From Lophius americanus (Eukaryota; Chordata; Actinopteri; Lophiiformes; Lophiidae): 64,000 bases of DNA. The position numbers and the translations under genes are program-made. The notes beneath the pieces are model-generated. The model was given only the letters and a program-made list of their open reading frames with translations, was not told the DNA's origin and did no database searches. Each line of letters begins with the position of its first letter. Position 1 is the first letter of the stretch. The DNA is taken from the NCBI GenBank assembly GCA_037951165.1, contig JBBDHG010000116.1, forward strand, positions 6,957,001 through 7,021,000. The letters run 5' to 3'. Of this stretch, positions 1 through 11,013 are shown one piece after another.

Positions 1-285
1 TTTTCTGGTATTTTAATCAGAAATGTCACACCAATAGTCTGCTGGGGGTTATTTTATAGGACTTTGGTAGTGCTCCCCCTCTTCCTCCTCGCACAAAGGA
101 GCAGATACCGGTCCTGCTGCTGGGTTGTTGTCCTTCTATTGCCCCGTCCAGCTCTCCTGGAGTAATGGTTAGTCTACTTGTAACGGCTCGTCTCCTCCAT
201 GCTCTTGAGACTGTGCCGGGACACACAGCAGTACCTCTTGTGACCGCACCTACAGTATGTACCGTGTTTTTCATCCCGGGGGAAC
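1..285 (-). mobile_element. Tc1/mariner-like transposase fragment (decayed)
   Basis: Read on the minus strand across two frames, this stretch resembles the N-terminal helix-turn-helix part of a Tc1-like transposase. A GTVSRAWRR segment (around 200-180) is followed by a QQDRYLLLCARR-like segment (around 125-85) that is typical of one fish Tc1 subfamily. A frameshift separates the two. The element runs off the left window edge or is truncated there. The family call is from memory of the transposase motif. Confidence 0.55.
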
Positions 286-408
286 TGGACTATCTGTACA
301 ACAGGGTACCGCCTCCTGCAACCAGTAGTGACAAAGACACCAGCAAAATTCAAAACTAAAGAGGAAACGATCCGGAAGGATGAGGAGAGAGAAATCGTCT
401 CGTCTGCA

Positions 409-508
<100 letters not shown>

Positions 509-907
509 TATATATAAATATTCGTACCTGTTCAAAGGAACGTCAACAGGCTATTTGACAGCATAATTTTAACAATTGACGGCCACTTTAAATTCTTGGA
601 TTGACACTGTTGAGCTGATGTTTAATATTAGTTTCAATCTGGAACGTCACCTAGATACCACTTAATTCTATACGGCAACATAAGTCGTTACATTTTTCAC
701 CTCCGGTGTCTCATATTCAGACATCTGTGCTGTTAATTTGATTTTGGTTATTAAATTAAGATGAGTAAAATATTATATATAATCCTGGCTCATTTATATG
801 AGTCATAAATGAATAGATGTAAATAAATAAATGGGTGAAAATAAGAGGATACATGTAAAACAAACAAATAAATAAAATAAGAATAAGAATGAAAAAATAA
901 CGGTTTA

Positions 908-908
908 C

Positions 909-995
<87 letters not shown>

Positions 996-1004
996 AATAT
1001 ATAT
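908..1004. repeat. (AT)n microsatellite with TTTATA interruptions
   Basis: Alternating AT tract broken at intervals by an extra T (TTTATATA). The IYIY reading frames through it are not genes. Confidence 0.92.
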
Positions 1005-1049
1005 ACCCAAATTCTGTACCATGTATATACACATAATAGCTTGATTTGA

Positions 1050-1500
1050 GGGTTTATATTTAAGCTGTAGCGAAAAGCTCCATTATAGTCTGTGAGAGTG
1101 TGAGAGAGTGTGTGGTCTGTCTGAAATCCACTGGGTCAGAATAAACCTTCTTTCCGCAAATAAAAAAAATGTCAAGCAGTTTCAGCATAAAAGGTTTGAG
1201 GTTTAGAGCCGAATGTAGTCCAAGGACACAAGACAAGGGTTTCATAAAAGATCGGGACAAGCTGCTCAGCACAGACTTTCCGGCAGGAGTTGATACACCA
1301 TCTGGGCCTGGTGCTTTTTTTTCTGGAACTTCTCTTTCAGTCTCTCTGCCTAAGTTCAAAGTGATCGACAAACAGTTCTGCATTGAAGAAACAAAGAAAA
1401 ATGTAGAGGGCTGCAGAGGGTCCAAAAGAGTAGAACAGGCAATGAAGAACATGAAGAATCAGGTGCTCTCAGGAGATAAAGGGAAACTTCTTTAGGGCCA
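1050..1500 (-). mobile_element. LINE reverse-transcriptase remnant
   Basis: The minus strand encodes KKAPGPDGVS, the entry motif of the reverse-transcriptase fingers in many non-LTR retrotransposons, followed by a degraded DFRxTxxS-like segment. Frames are broken, so it is a relic. The fragment at 2480-2690 may belong to the same copy. Confidence 0.55.
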
Positions 1501-2479
1501 AAGAAATATAGATGAAAATAATGAATTCCAACAATGAGTGTCCAACTTACTGAAAACAATGTGTGACTTGATGAGTGGCCTTTATTAGATCATGGATCAG
1601 GCCAAGGCGTTTCTACTCAACCACGTCTTCATCAGGGCGTGAAGACCTTTCTCGAAAACAGTTTTTCATTTACACTGAATAAAACAACAGTTTAACTGAA
1701 CTTTACCATTTTCAATATCTTACATTCAATATCTTACATTCAATATCTTACATTGCCAAGGCTGTGTTAACGGTGGCTGAAGGTTCATTGGGTGAAAAGT
1801 TGGTGTTAAACTTTATGAGAATCCCCCCTTAAAAAATAAAACATCACATTTACTTATCTTATTAGTTCTGTTAAGCTACTTCAACCCACTTCAGGACTGC
1901 CAGCTGAGGCAATCCTCTGGACCAGTTCCGACACTGAAATGTCAAAATAGGGCCCAGAGTTTAAAACTCTTCATCCTTTCACTTCATTCATCCAAAACTT
2001 GATGAAAATACTTACCAAACACCCACCAGAGCCAGAGGGGTTTATTTCAGCTTCTGTGGCACGTAAACATTTCCTGCAAAGGAAAATATATTTGGGATGG
2101 ATAATGAACCCTGTTTCAGGCTGAAGAGGCACTAGTGGTACCGGTACATCCAGAGTATTCTCTACATTCCTGTTCCTGTTTTTTTTTTCTTAATTCCTTT
2201 TTTAGTGTGTAGTTTAACTTTTTTCTGTACCTGTAAAGCGCTTTTAGAGCACTTATGAAAGCGCTCTATAAATAAAATGTATTATTAATATTATTATTAG
2301 CTTCATTAGGTTAACTATGCATGTGCAAAGAGAGCAAGGAAAGGGCATTGGGACAATATTCAGTTCAAGGTTTGTAGTGTAACCTTTTAATATCACATTA
2401 GTGTAATCATTGTCAAAGTTGCAAATATTTGCTTCTTTCAACATAAGAAAGCCGTGTAAATAAATACTGTATTTCATTC
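1501..2479. other. Non-genic stretch, partly repeat-derived
   Basis: No coding exon seen. Positions 1725-1755 hold a short direct repeat (CAATATCTTACATT, three times). Positions 2235-2300 resemble a LINE 3' tail ending in (ATT)n, with an AATAAA at 2269. The rest is unassigned. Confidence 0.5.
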
Positions 2480-2700
2480 TTTAGAGCCCCTCTTTGCTCC
2501 ACAACCTTGTCAGTGTGTTTCTGGTCTGGTTGACTTCTGTAGGCCTCTTTCTTGGCCAGACAAAGCTTCCCCTCTGCCTTGTTGGTCCATCTCATCACAG
2601 TCTTGACTGCAGGTTTGTGGTCTTGAGTTACCTCTATAACAGAAAGTGAAACCAGACAATAGTCAGAGGATCCCAAAGCTGCACATGGCAGAGAAATGCA
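2480..2700 (-). mobile_element. LINE remnant, endonuclease-RT linker
   Basis: The minus-strand translation contains a KPAVKTVMRWTNKAEGKL-like segment. It resembles the region just upstream of the reverse transcriptase in fish LINEs of the KAPGPDGVS type, and lies in the right order relative to 1050-1500. Open only for short runs. Confidence 0.4.
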
Positions 2701-4169
2701 TCCTTTAAAACGGTGCGGTCCGGAATATTTTCATCCCTGCTGGGAGACTTCATATGCTGCCTGTGTTTTGGAAGCAGGGAGTCTGAACGTTTTTGCTCTG
2801 TGATGTAGAAACCCAACAGAGTTCAAATTCCAGAAGTGGGAAGTCATTGAAGAATTATCTAATTTATGTTTTAATAGTTCAAACTAATGTCTCCAGTTGT
2901 CAATGCAGTGAACGGAGAGCCACACCAATTCTAATCAGTATCTTCACATTTTGTCCCATCAGCAGAAATCCGATATGTATCTGATTTTGGACCACGCATG
3001 TCCGACCTGGAACAATTGGACAAAGGTCCATGGATTTATTGGCTTTAACTTCACATGACCTCGAATGGTGTGAGGTTTGTGCAGAACCAGTAAGGGCAAT
3101 GCCTCAATACGAGTTAGTTATTTGAATTATATACATAACAGTGCTGGACCGTCTGAGAGGAAGGCCAACACAGAAAACTGTGATATATTAATGAGGAGTT
3201 TGAAATCCTCATTAAGAGTAAAGGTGTGAAGTGTAATTCCTGTTAAAACTACTAATTATCTGTAGTACAGCAAAACCTTTAACCATTTACAGGTAGATGG
3301 CGGCGGATTAAGTTTCTGTCTATCTGGCATTGCGTTTCATTCTCCAAATATTCATGGCAATATTGTTGACTTAGTATTGTGTAGAAGAGCAAACCTTACA
3401 ATCAGAGATGAGAGGACATGTACGTAACTATAAAGGATATCTCTCATCAGGAGGCAGTGCTGAACCAATCCTGCAGACTTTTTAATCTAATCCTTTTATA
3501 GTGTAAGAACGTCAAACACACCGTTTTTCGGCATTTCAATATTTTTACCTCCATGTGTGTCATGAATCTTGATATTTCATGTTACCACTTTTGGATTTAA
3601 CTTTACCATATATGTGTAATTAGGATGTGATTGGTGTCAGATATCGAGCCACTCCACATTTAAGACGTCTCCGCGCTGTGAAAAATCCCTTGCCTGATGA
3701 AGGTCTAGTACCGAATTTTTTTTAGAAATATTGTTTTTGCAGGTTAGTTGGAATTGGGAATTCCCTTCTTTCAGGTGGTCACTCTTGGAAACATGGACAT
3801 CGTTTGCATTACAGTCAAGTCGAAATAACCGTGTTCAATAAATTGTGTTTAGTAAATGAAACATTACTGTGTTTATTGAATTAATCATGAGTGTATGATT
3901 TAACACTTAACTAAGTGTTTAGCTGATATATGCTTAAAAGCGTTTGGTACTTTTTTCATCTATTTTCCACTTATTATATATAATAAATTATTATAACCTA
4001 CTTTTATGGTCCTGGTTTGAGTAAGTTAAGTAAATATGACCTTTTATTTATTTGTGAGTGTGCAGAATAGAATAGAATACAATGTCAATGCAAATTGTAC
4101 AAAGAAATTTACTTGTGCGGTGCGTAAAAGGACGATACACAAACTCTCATCACACACTCAAGCGCACGT
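2701..4169. other. Intergenic, nothing recognised
   Basis: AT-rich sequence with no supported exon, RNA gene or identifiable repeat. Confidence 0.5.
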
Positions 4170-4398
4170 CTAAACTGAACCACTACTGTGGAATGCCCTC
4201 CCTGACGATATGAGGGCTCCACAGACGACTGACACATTTAAAAAAGGACTTAAAACTTTCCTTTTTAGCAAAACCTATAACTTTTAATTATCATTGCTGC
4301 TTTTTGGTCATGTTTTTATATAGTTATTATTATATTTTCTAAGGATGCTTTTATCCAAACGTAAAGTGCGTTACAAATTAAATGTATTATTGTTATTA
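4170..4398 (+). mobile_element. L2/CR1-like LINE 3' end, copy A
   Basis: Encodes a WNALPDDMR...TFKKGLKTFLF-like C-terminus, the classic end of L2/CR1-type reverse-transcriptase ORFs. A 3' UTR follows and ends in an (ATT)n tail. The UTR segment 4302-4350 recurs almost unchanged at 5721-5769. Confidence 0.72.
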
Positions 4399-4479
4399 TT
4401 ATCAAACAAATAAATAACAAAAACAGCATAGAAAAGGGATTCTGTGGCAGTGAAACACCAGCATATTTGCACTAATGTC

Positions 4480-4565
4480 CCACCGATAAGATAAGACAAG
4501 ACAAGTTTAACTGTACTAGTCCCACAATGGGGAAAATTCAACAAATAAGCCAATAGATATAAAGA
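4480..4565 (-). mobile_element. Retroposon 3' tail with TTATC repeats
   Basis: The minus strand reads a CCATTGTGGGACTA... end followed by a short TTGTC/TTATC repeat. The same tail type occurs on the plus strand at about 43360-43405. Confidence 0.45.
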
Positions 4566-4599
4566 CAAACATTATAGAGGATATATAGAACATAGCAGC

Positions 4600-5449
4600 T
4601 TAAAGGGAAACCCGACTGACAAGACTTGTATGCTTTAAAACATATTTGACGGTAACAGCTGTATAAATGCAACATTAAATTTACTCCACATCTTGTAGTT
4701 TGTACTCATTTTGAAAAAAATTATTTAACTCTTAGGTCACCATCGCTGTTTACGTTGCAATGCATTCTGGGTAGTGACGCCAAATGGTTGCACTGGCTGA
4801 CTTTCTGAACCGCTTATCCTGAACCGCTTATCCTAAATCAACAGTTAAAAATGTCATCTGTCCAGCCTTTCCAATTTGAACCGGAGCGCAACATAAACAA
4901 GAACAACTTGGGAAACTTTACTCAAACGGAGAAAAAACTAGAAGACGAGGAGAGACGTGGTGAAGAGCAAGTGGGACACAATCGCTGGTATCTGTTCAGG
5001 AATTGTGTTGCCATGGCAACCATGAAGGAGAGTGTTCACCGAGTCCTTCATGGCGCGGGTCCTTTGGAAGCTGTGTACGTCCACAAATGTCTTCCATCTG
5101 TTTTCTCCTCTTCTTATTACTGGTAAAGCTGTGAAGACTTACATCGCTGCTTTTTGAAAAAAAAAAGCAGCACAATGCGGCATTATATTGAATTTTCTCT
5201 CACCGATGCTACGAAAACAACAATCAACTACAACGGCTCCGCTCAACATCAACCATTCTACGTCATCAACCCATAATGCAATGCGCCGTTAAAGTAATGG
5301 CGACCTGCGTGGGTCAAATATGTCTCAAACTTTGAGGATTCATGAAGTAATGAGAGTATTTTATGTGTTCTTAACACTATGTATCATTATCAAAAAACAT
5401 TTATGGCATAATGATGCCTCAATGTCCTTATAGTCGGGGTTCCCTTTAA
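4600..5449. mobile_element. TTAA-flanked DNA transposon (piggyBac/Kolobok type), non-autonomous
   Basis: TTAA at 4600-4603 and at 5446-5449 flank inverted ends. The left end AGGGAAACCCGACT (4604-4617) matches the reverse complement of the right end (5432-5445) at 13 of 14 positions. TTAA duplications are the signature of piggyBac and Kolobok superfamilies. The 842-bp body is too short for a transposase and carries one accessory-like ORF (4851-5126). The superfamily is an inference from the TTAA duplication and that ORF. Confidence 0.7.
4851..5126 (+). pseudogene. Accessory ORF inside the TTAA element, P2X7-tail-like, degraded
   Basis: A 91-codon ORF starts MSSVQPFQFEPER, has an acidic middle (KKLEDEERRGEEQ), then a W...NCVAMATMKESV segment. 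Fish genomes contain many proteins with this start and a W-C-x-C-G-N-C-x-x-M-x-T-x-x-E-S-x-C-C zinc-site pattern, related to the intracellular tail (ballast) domain of the P2X7 receptor and often carried on transposons. Here only one of the expected cysteines before NC is visible and the ES-CC pair has become ESVHR. The reading shifts and stops soon after, so it is probably a dead fragment. The family assignment is from memory of the motif and should be treated as tentative. Confidence 0.45.
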
Positions 5450-5720
5450 AAAGCGTTAAGTGCATCATATGTAGAAAGAAGTAATCAAATATTGCAAATA
5501 ATGTGTGGGTGTGTGAAATTCATTTTTTATTAATAATAATGAATATTTTGTATGATTATAAATATAGCAGTATATAGTACATGTAGCAAAATCCTTGTGT
5601 GTTTGTTTCTGCATGTTATGTCTATTGTAATGCACAGAGTTTGTGTGTGTGTCTATGTGTGTACAGCTCTTGTGTGTGAATACATGGCACTAGTTATTAT
5701 AAAACATGTAATTTTAACAA

Positions 5721-5860
5721 ACATTGCTGCTTTTTGGTCATGTTTTTATATAGTTATTATTATATTTTTTATTGATGCTTTTATCTGCTTTTACTTTGTA
5801 GCACTTTGAGATTTGATCCAAATGTAATGTGCATTATAAGTTAAATGTATTATTATTATT
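5721..5860 (+). mobile_element. L2/CR1-like LINE 3' end, copy B
   Basis: A second, same-strand copy of the LINE 3' UTR seen at 4302-4398. It shares a nearly identical 45-bp core and also ends in an (ATT)n tail. This copy keeps a GTAGCACTTTGAGATT segment that is missing from copy A. Confidence 0.7.
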
Positions 5861-7030
5861 ATTACCTTTAGAAACATTCTGAAATCAACCCTCAGAAAAC
5901 CGTCTTGAAATTTTCAAGAAAATATATATTTTTTACAAATATTTTTGTTTTTGTTTAAAATTAAGTGAACATTAGAGGAACAACTCCAGAATCCAGTCTG
6001 AGGGTAATTTTCAGAAAATATTCTTTTTCAGTAGTAACTTCTTATGGAGGGAATATTCCTAAATCCCTACATATTCATGAAAATGTCCCCTAACTTGTAG
6101 AAATGGAAAATCTACAAATATAATTGAAATGAAGGTTAAATTATAGTAATTATACTAATTAACATAAAAATTATTAGAACTCCTGGGAGCCCTGGGGGAA
6201 TATTCCTTTTTTTTTTTGTTAATATTCTGTTATGGATATTTATTCTATTTTACTTAAAGATCTTTATTCATTTTAACTTCTATTATAAGTGAATGTTAGC
6301 AAACTCGTATGAACCTTTGTATGAAAATGGACTATATTCCAATGTGACAAAGATGTGAAATAAACGAACAAACCGAAGGAACCCAAATGAGATGCAAACT
6401 TACAACACAATGTTTGGGAAATTTGATTGAATTCTGTCTAAATTCTGTATTAAGGAGATACTTACATTATCTGAATGTAAGATTAAGCGACTTGAAAATC
6501 CCCCAAAATTTGAATTTGCCTAAAGATTTTAAACTAAGCAAATTGAAGAATGAATTCATGAGGTGGACGCCTGCAGGGCCTCGATGAAGGTGCGTCAGTT
6601 TTCGATCAGAATCAGTTCTATAGTATTTTTTGAGGAGATGTGAAAAGACATGTATGTAAAGGCAGATGGCCCTTTTGGCCATTTATGCATAAAAATTAAT
6701 GAATGAATGGTGTTTGCAGCACTAAATCCAAGCTGGAGATGAACGGTGCCTAATATAATGGACCCTCTTGGTGTTTTGACTGGAGAACCTCTACTATGCA
6801 ATCATTTGGTGACCATGACTCAATGTGAGGGCAGCATTTAAAAATAAAAAAATATCACAAGCAGATATTTCGATATTAATTAGTAATAACAAGAATACCT
6901 TTGTAATCTTATGAGAAAAAAAGTTAACAATATCATGAGAATGAACGCAGAGCCTTATGGGAAAGCACTCATATTAATTCAAGGAAAAAAAGTCCAAAGA
7001 ATGTTACTTTAGTTGCTCCTTACTCTTTCA
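5861..7030. other. Intergenic, nothing recognised
   Basis: AT-rich, no exon or named repeat seen; short ORFs here have no recognisable motif. Confidence 0.5.
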
Positions 7031-7800
7031 ACAGATCACTGAGGACATTGATCTGTAGTGAGAGCAGGGACAGCTGGAAAAAAAACCTGAAGAGGTGTAG
7101 GTATGCACTGGAGAGAAAAGGAATGAAGATCCGACACAACAAGACAGACTAAATGTGTGTGTGTGAATCAAAGGGGAGCAGGTGTGTGGAGGTGAAGAAG
7201 GTGAACGAGTTTAAGTACTTTGGCTCAAATGGTCGGGGGAATGGCAAGTGTGGAAAAGGGGTAAAGGTGAATAAACAAATTGCAGGCGGGTTGGAGTGGA
7301 TGAAGAAGAGTGTCAGGACTTATCTGTGACAGAAGAGTAGCAGCAGAAGTGAAGAGTGTCAGGACTTATCTGTGACAGAAGAGTAGCAGCAGAAGTGAAG
7401 GGAAAGGTTTCCAAGATGGTGATGAGAGCAGCTCTGCGTTATGGTTTAGAGACGGTGTTTCTGACCAGAAGACAGGAAGCGGAGCTGAAGATGTTAAGAT
7501 TTTCTATGGGAGTGATGAGGATGGACTGGATAAGAAACAACATCAGAAGGACAGCCAAGGTTTCACGCCTTGGAGACAAAGTCAGATGTCAGACCTTGAG
7601 ATGGTTTGACACATGAAAAGGAGGGACGGTGGATATTTTGGCAGCAGGATGCTGGAGATGGTGATGCCATGCAGGATTTAAAGAGAAGCATCCAAAGAGA
7701 AGGTTTCTGGATGTGGTGAGAAAGGACATGCCATTGGTTGATCTGACAGAGGAAGATCCATACAGGCAGTGATTTCTTCCAAAGTCTATCTGGTTCTTTT
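7031..7800 (+). mobile_element. LINE reverse-transcriptase 3' half, decayed, with internal duplication
   Basis: Plus-strand frames give, in order, a CTGEKRNEDPTQQDRLNVCV-like piece, VKKVNEFKYFGSNGRGNGKCGK, then LRYGLETVFLTRRQEAELKMLRFSMGVMRMDWIRN and a GDKVR...LRWF segment. This is the order and wording of the thumb/C-terminal part of a LINE very common in fish. Stops, frameshifts and a 46-bp tandem duplication (7305-7396) show it is dead. Confidence 0.78.
7305..7396 (+). repeat. 46-bp tandem duplication (two units)
   Basis: The segment beginning GAAGAGTGTCAGGACTTATC at 7305 is repeated exactly from 7351, immediately adjacent. It lies within the LINE reading frame, and 46 is not a multiple of three, so it shifts the frame. 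Confidence 0.9.
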
Positions 7801-8009
7801 TTGGAACCTTTTACATAGTCCTGACACTTACAGTTACGTGGTCTTGGTAAGCCAAAAGCAGGCACTTTTTGAGCCTGGTCCCACTTGTACAGCTGAGGAC
7901 AAAGGTTCATATATTTTCTTTACTTTTATTATGATTGATTCATTTTACTGCTCAGTTATGATTAGAATGTCTGTTTTCCTAACTTCTCCAAAACTGTGAA
8001 CATTATGGA

Positions 8010-8640
8010 GTTCGGGTTATTCCTACTTTATGTTAATGATATTTGCACCGTTTCTGATTTGTTGATGTTTTTTATGTTTGCAGATGGTACAAATTTATTT
8101 TGTTCAGGGGAAGATATGAAACATTATTAAAGCAGAATTTAAATGGTGTCGAAATTGAAAGGGTATATGAGACAACATTTTTGGGTGTGATAATAGAGCA
8201 TAAACTGTGTTGGAAGCCACATATAGAATATATCAAAGAAAAACTCTCCACATCTTAAGCTTTTCTTTATAAAACAAAGGATCTATTGAGTAAGAAATAC
8301 CTGCATGTACACTACTGTTCACTGGTGATGTCATAACTGTCATACTGTGCTGAAGTGTGGGGAAACGGAGATAAAACAAATATAGACCCTATAATTAAAC
8401 TTCAGAAAAAAGCCATTAGAATAATAAATAAAGCTGGTTATCGCAAATCTACAAATCCTTTTTTCGGAGCTTCCTACACCGTAAAATCTAAGGAGGATTG
8501 TGTACGTAACAACATTGGAAATAATTTTTCAAGTTGTGAACAAAAGCCTTCCTGTTTGTATTCAAAACATTTTCAAATTAAGAGAAGGTGATTATTATTG
8601 AAGAGGGTTGTTAATTTTTGAAACAGGTAAAGTTAAAACT
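8010..8640 (+). mobile_element. LINE reverse-transcriptase remnant, C-terminal part
   Basis: Translated pieces in order: LYVNDICTVSDLLMFFMFAD (the YADD-type active site, here FADG), then FLGVIIEHKLCWKPHIEYIKEKL, then YCAEVWGN...NPIIKLQKKAIRIINKAGY. This is the standard order of an L2-like LINE in fish. Several stops interrupt it, and the second catalytic aspartate position reads G. Confidence 0.75.
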
Positions 8641-8950
8641 GTTTTGAAATACGGGTGTGTTTCAGTTATGGGGGTTAAACTAATATATTATATAAAATAC
8701 TAAATATTTGAGGATTATGTAAGTAGTAAGTATGTATTATTGTTCTGCTGTGTTGCAGATGTGTTGGGTAATTCTTTGGATGCTATAGGAGAGACAAAAA
8801 TAAGCCTTGGCCATCAGCCGATTCTTTTTTTCCGGTCATTTACTGTGTTAATAATTTTGTAAAAATAAAGAAATAATTTTTTTTTTCGGTTTGTTGTTGT
8901 TTCTTAACATCTATCTAACCGAAATAAATCAATTCTATTCTATTTCCAAA
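8641..8950. other. Intergenic, probably LINE 3' flank
   Basis: No exon seen. AATAAA-like sequence near 8864 may be the LINE 3' end. Confidence 0.35.
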
Positions 8951-9195
8951 AAGTTAAGTGGTTGCTTAATGCTGCCTCTCAGCAAGAACATACAGGTTTC
9001 AAATCCACCTTACTGTGTGGAGCTGCATGTTCCTGCGTGTGGTTTTCTCCAGATACTCCGGCTTCAACCCACAGACCACAAACATGCAGTACAGGCCAAT
9101 TGGTGACTTTAAAGAGTCCTTAGGATGGAATTTGAGCATGAATGGTGGTCTGTCTCTTTATGTCAGCCCTGTGATGAACTTCTGAATAATGCATT
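8950..9195 (+). mobile_element. tRNA-derived SINE, degraded
   Basis: Runs from a decayed head (CTCAGCAAGAACATACAGG...TTTCAAATCC) through CTGTGTGGAGCTGCATGTTC and TCCAGATACTCCGGCTTC to CAGCCCTGTGATGAACT. These blocks appear in the same order in the better preserved minus-strand copy at 62490-62775, so they are one family. Confidence 0.6.
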
Positions 9196-10429
9196 TTCTA
9201 TTAAGATAATAAACCAGTAAGTAAAGAAGACCAGACAGGACGTGGATCTGAAAAACCCCGCCTCACTTCTTCATTTCTTAGAGATAAACTGCCAATGGTC
9301 ATTGCCCTCTTTCCCGTCAACCAACGATCAGTCCGTACGTCTCTCTAAACAACATGAAGATCTTGTAAACTGAGACGTATTCGTCGATATGAACCACATT
9401 AAGAAAAAAATGGCCACGATAGTTGGTGTACATTCATATTTGTATGAGCTGAGTTGTTGCCCCCATGTGGTGCCTCACTTATATAGCAAACACATATTTC
9501 ATGTGAATAATAGTATAACTGCTTTGAAATCATGAATACTGTAGGATAATATATTACACAGCTTCACTGCTCGCCTGCTGGTATCAGTCATTCAATCCAC
9601 ATTTTATTCTTCTTGCTCTTTTCAACAGGCCCATAATCAGGCTTCTGCCTTTTTTTAGTCTACATAGCACTACGTTTGAATAAATACAGATTTCTGCCGT
9701 AGCCAATGGTCGTAGTATGTGCATTTAGCTCAATCTAGTGGACATTGGTGGTATTTTGCAGACAAAACTCTTTCTTGGGTTTAAATCCCATTTTTGGCAC
9801 GTTTTGTTCACACTGGCTATCGCTGTGTACCAAACGGAGAGTCCCCCTGGTCATATCCCACAAAAACGGCCTAAAACAATCATGTATCGTGTGGTATTTC
9901 TATCTAATTTGATGCTGTAGTTATCAAATGGTTTCTGAGCAAAATCCTTATTGTTTTATTCCATGGTGTTACTGTCATATAATGACGTTACGGTCTCAAA
10001 AAAATGTGTTTTTTTAGTCTAATCACAGATTATTCACACACAGTAACCGATACACAGACACCGAAAAAATCATTTCAGGTTTTATGGATTATGGATAGAC
10101 ACCAAGGCGATGCAAACACACTGATTAACATTTTAAGTTCATTTTTAGGTATGTAAGTCAAATGTGGCTAAACTCTGTAACTTGGTTACGCCCAACCAAA
10201 CTTGGAATCCTGGTGCCACCTCTGTCAAAAATAAATATTTATTTGTCAGACCTTGACCAAAGTAAAGATTTACAGTATCTCAATCTTCCTAATTTTATCC
10301 CTCTAAGGGGTATCCTATAATCATGACTTAATTCTCATGCGAATGCTGTTTCCCTTCTCGTGACATACATTTTACAATCTGTTTATTCAACATGGCCCTT
10401 ACACTCGTTCGTGCATGAGGGTTTCAGGT
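9196..10429. other. Intergenic, upstream of zfta
   Basis: No exon, RNA gene or clear repeat recognised. Confidence 0.45.
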
Positions 10430-10889
10430 GAGTGATCGTTAGTGTAAACGGCTGCTGCCCCGGTTGTCGCCCTCCAGAACCCGCCCCCCGGGTTGAGCGA
10501 GCGTTGTAGGCTCAGCTACTGTCTCTTTAAATTTACCCAGGAGCCCCTTAAGGAGCCCCAGGGGCCCCTAGTCCTGCTCCCCACCCTGAAGACAAGCCAG
10601 ATCCTTAAAATACATCAGCCCACAATAGGCCCTCTGCACAGAAAGACGGATCCACAGGAATAAATGATCGCGTGATAGCATGAAAAGTTAGCGTGAATCC
10701 CCTGCGGGACGCGTGGGGGGACATCGTCGATCACGGGCTTCTCTGCGATGATTACGGTGTGGTTGCCAGATGCGTGTCGAACATTGCTGAGCGGCGTGGA
10801 TGTCGGAGTGACATGTCCCACTCTACCGCCAAGATACTGTAAAGGAAGGAGGGACACGAGCTACGACTGAACCAGCAGCCAGGCCACTG
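10430..10889 (+). promoter_or_regulatory. Probable zfta promoter and 5' UTR, CpG-enriched
   Basis: Base composition changes from AT-rich to a GC- and CpG-richer stretch just before the zfta start codon and through exon 1, as expected for a vertebrate CpG-island promoter. No TATA box is placed with confidence and the transcription start cannot be fixed from sequence alone. Confidence 0.5.
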
Positions 10890-11013
10890 ATGGAAGACAG
10901 AGGAACGGGCGAAGGCGAGCCGGTGGACCTCCGGTTCGCCTTGCAGCCAGAGCTGCTCCCGTTAATAATCAGCGAAGAGGAGGAAGCGATACAGGAAGAG
11001 AGTGAGGTGGGAG
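10890..11013 (+). CDS. zfta: zfta coding exon 1
   Basis: Encodes the acidic N-terminus (MEDRGTGEGEPVDLRFALQP... then an E-rich run). It ends at GGAG|GTAAAG in phase 1. This is the least certain exon, since it has no finger, but the phase and the acidic character fit. Confidence 0.75.

Noticed and set aside
756..1034. IYIYIY-rich ORF on the minus strand
   Set aside because: Generated by an (AT)n microsatellite; the same applies at 26221-26514 and 55568-55860.
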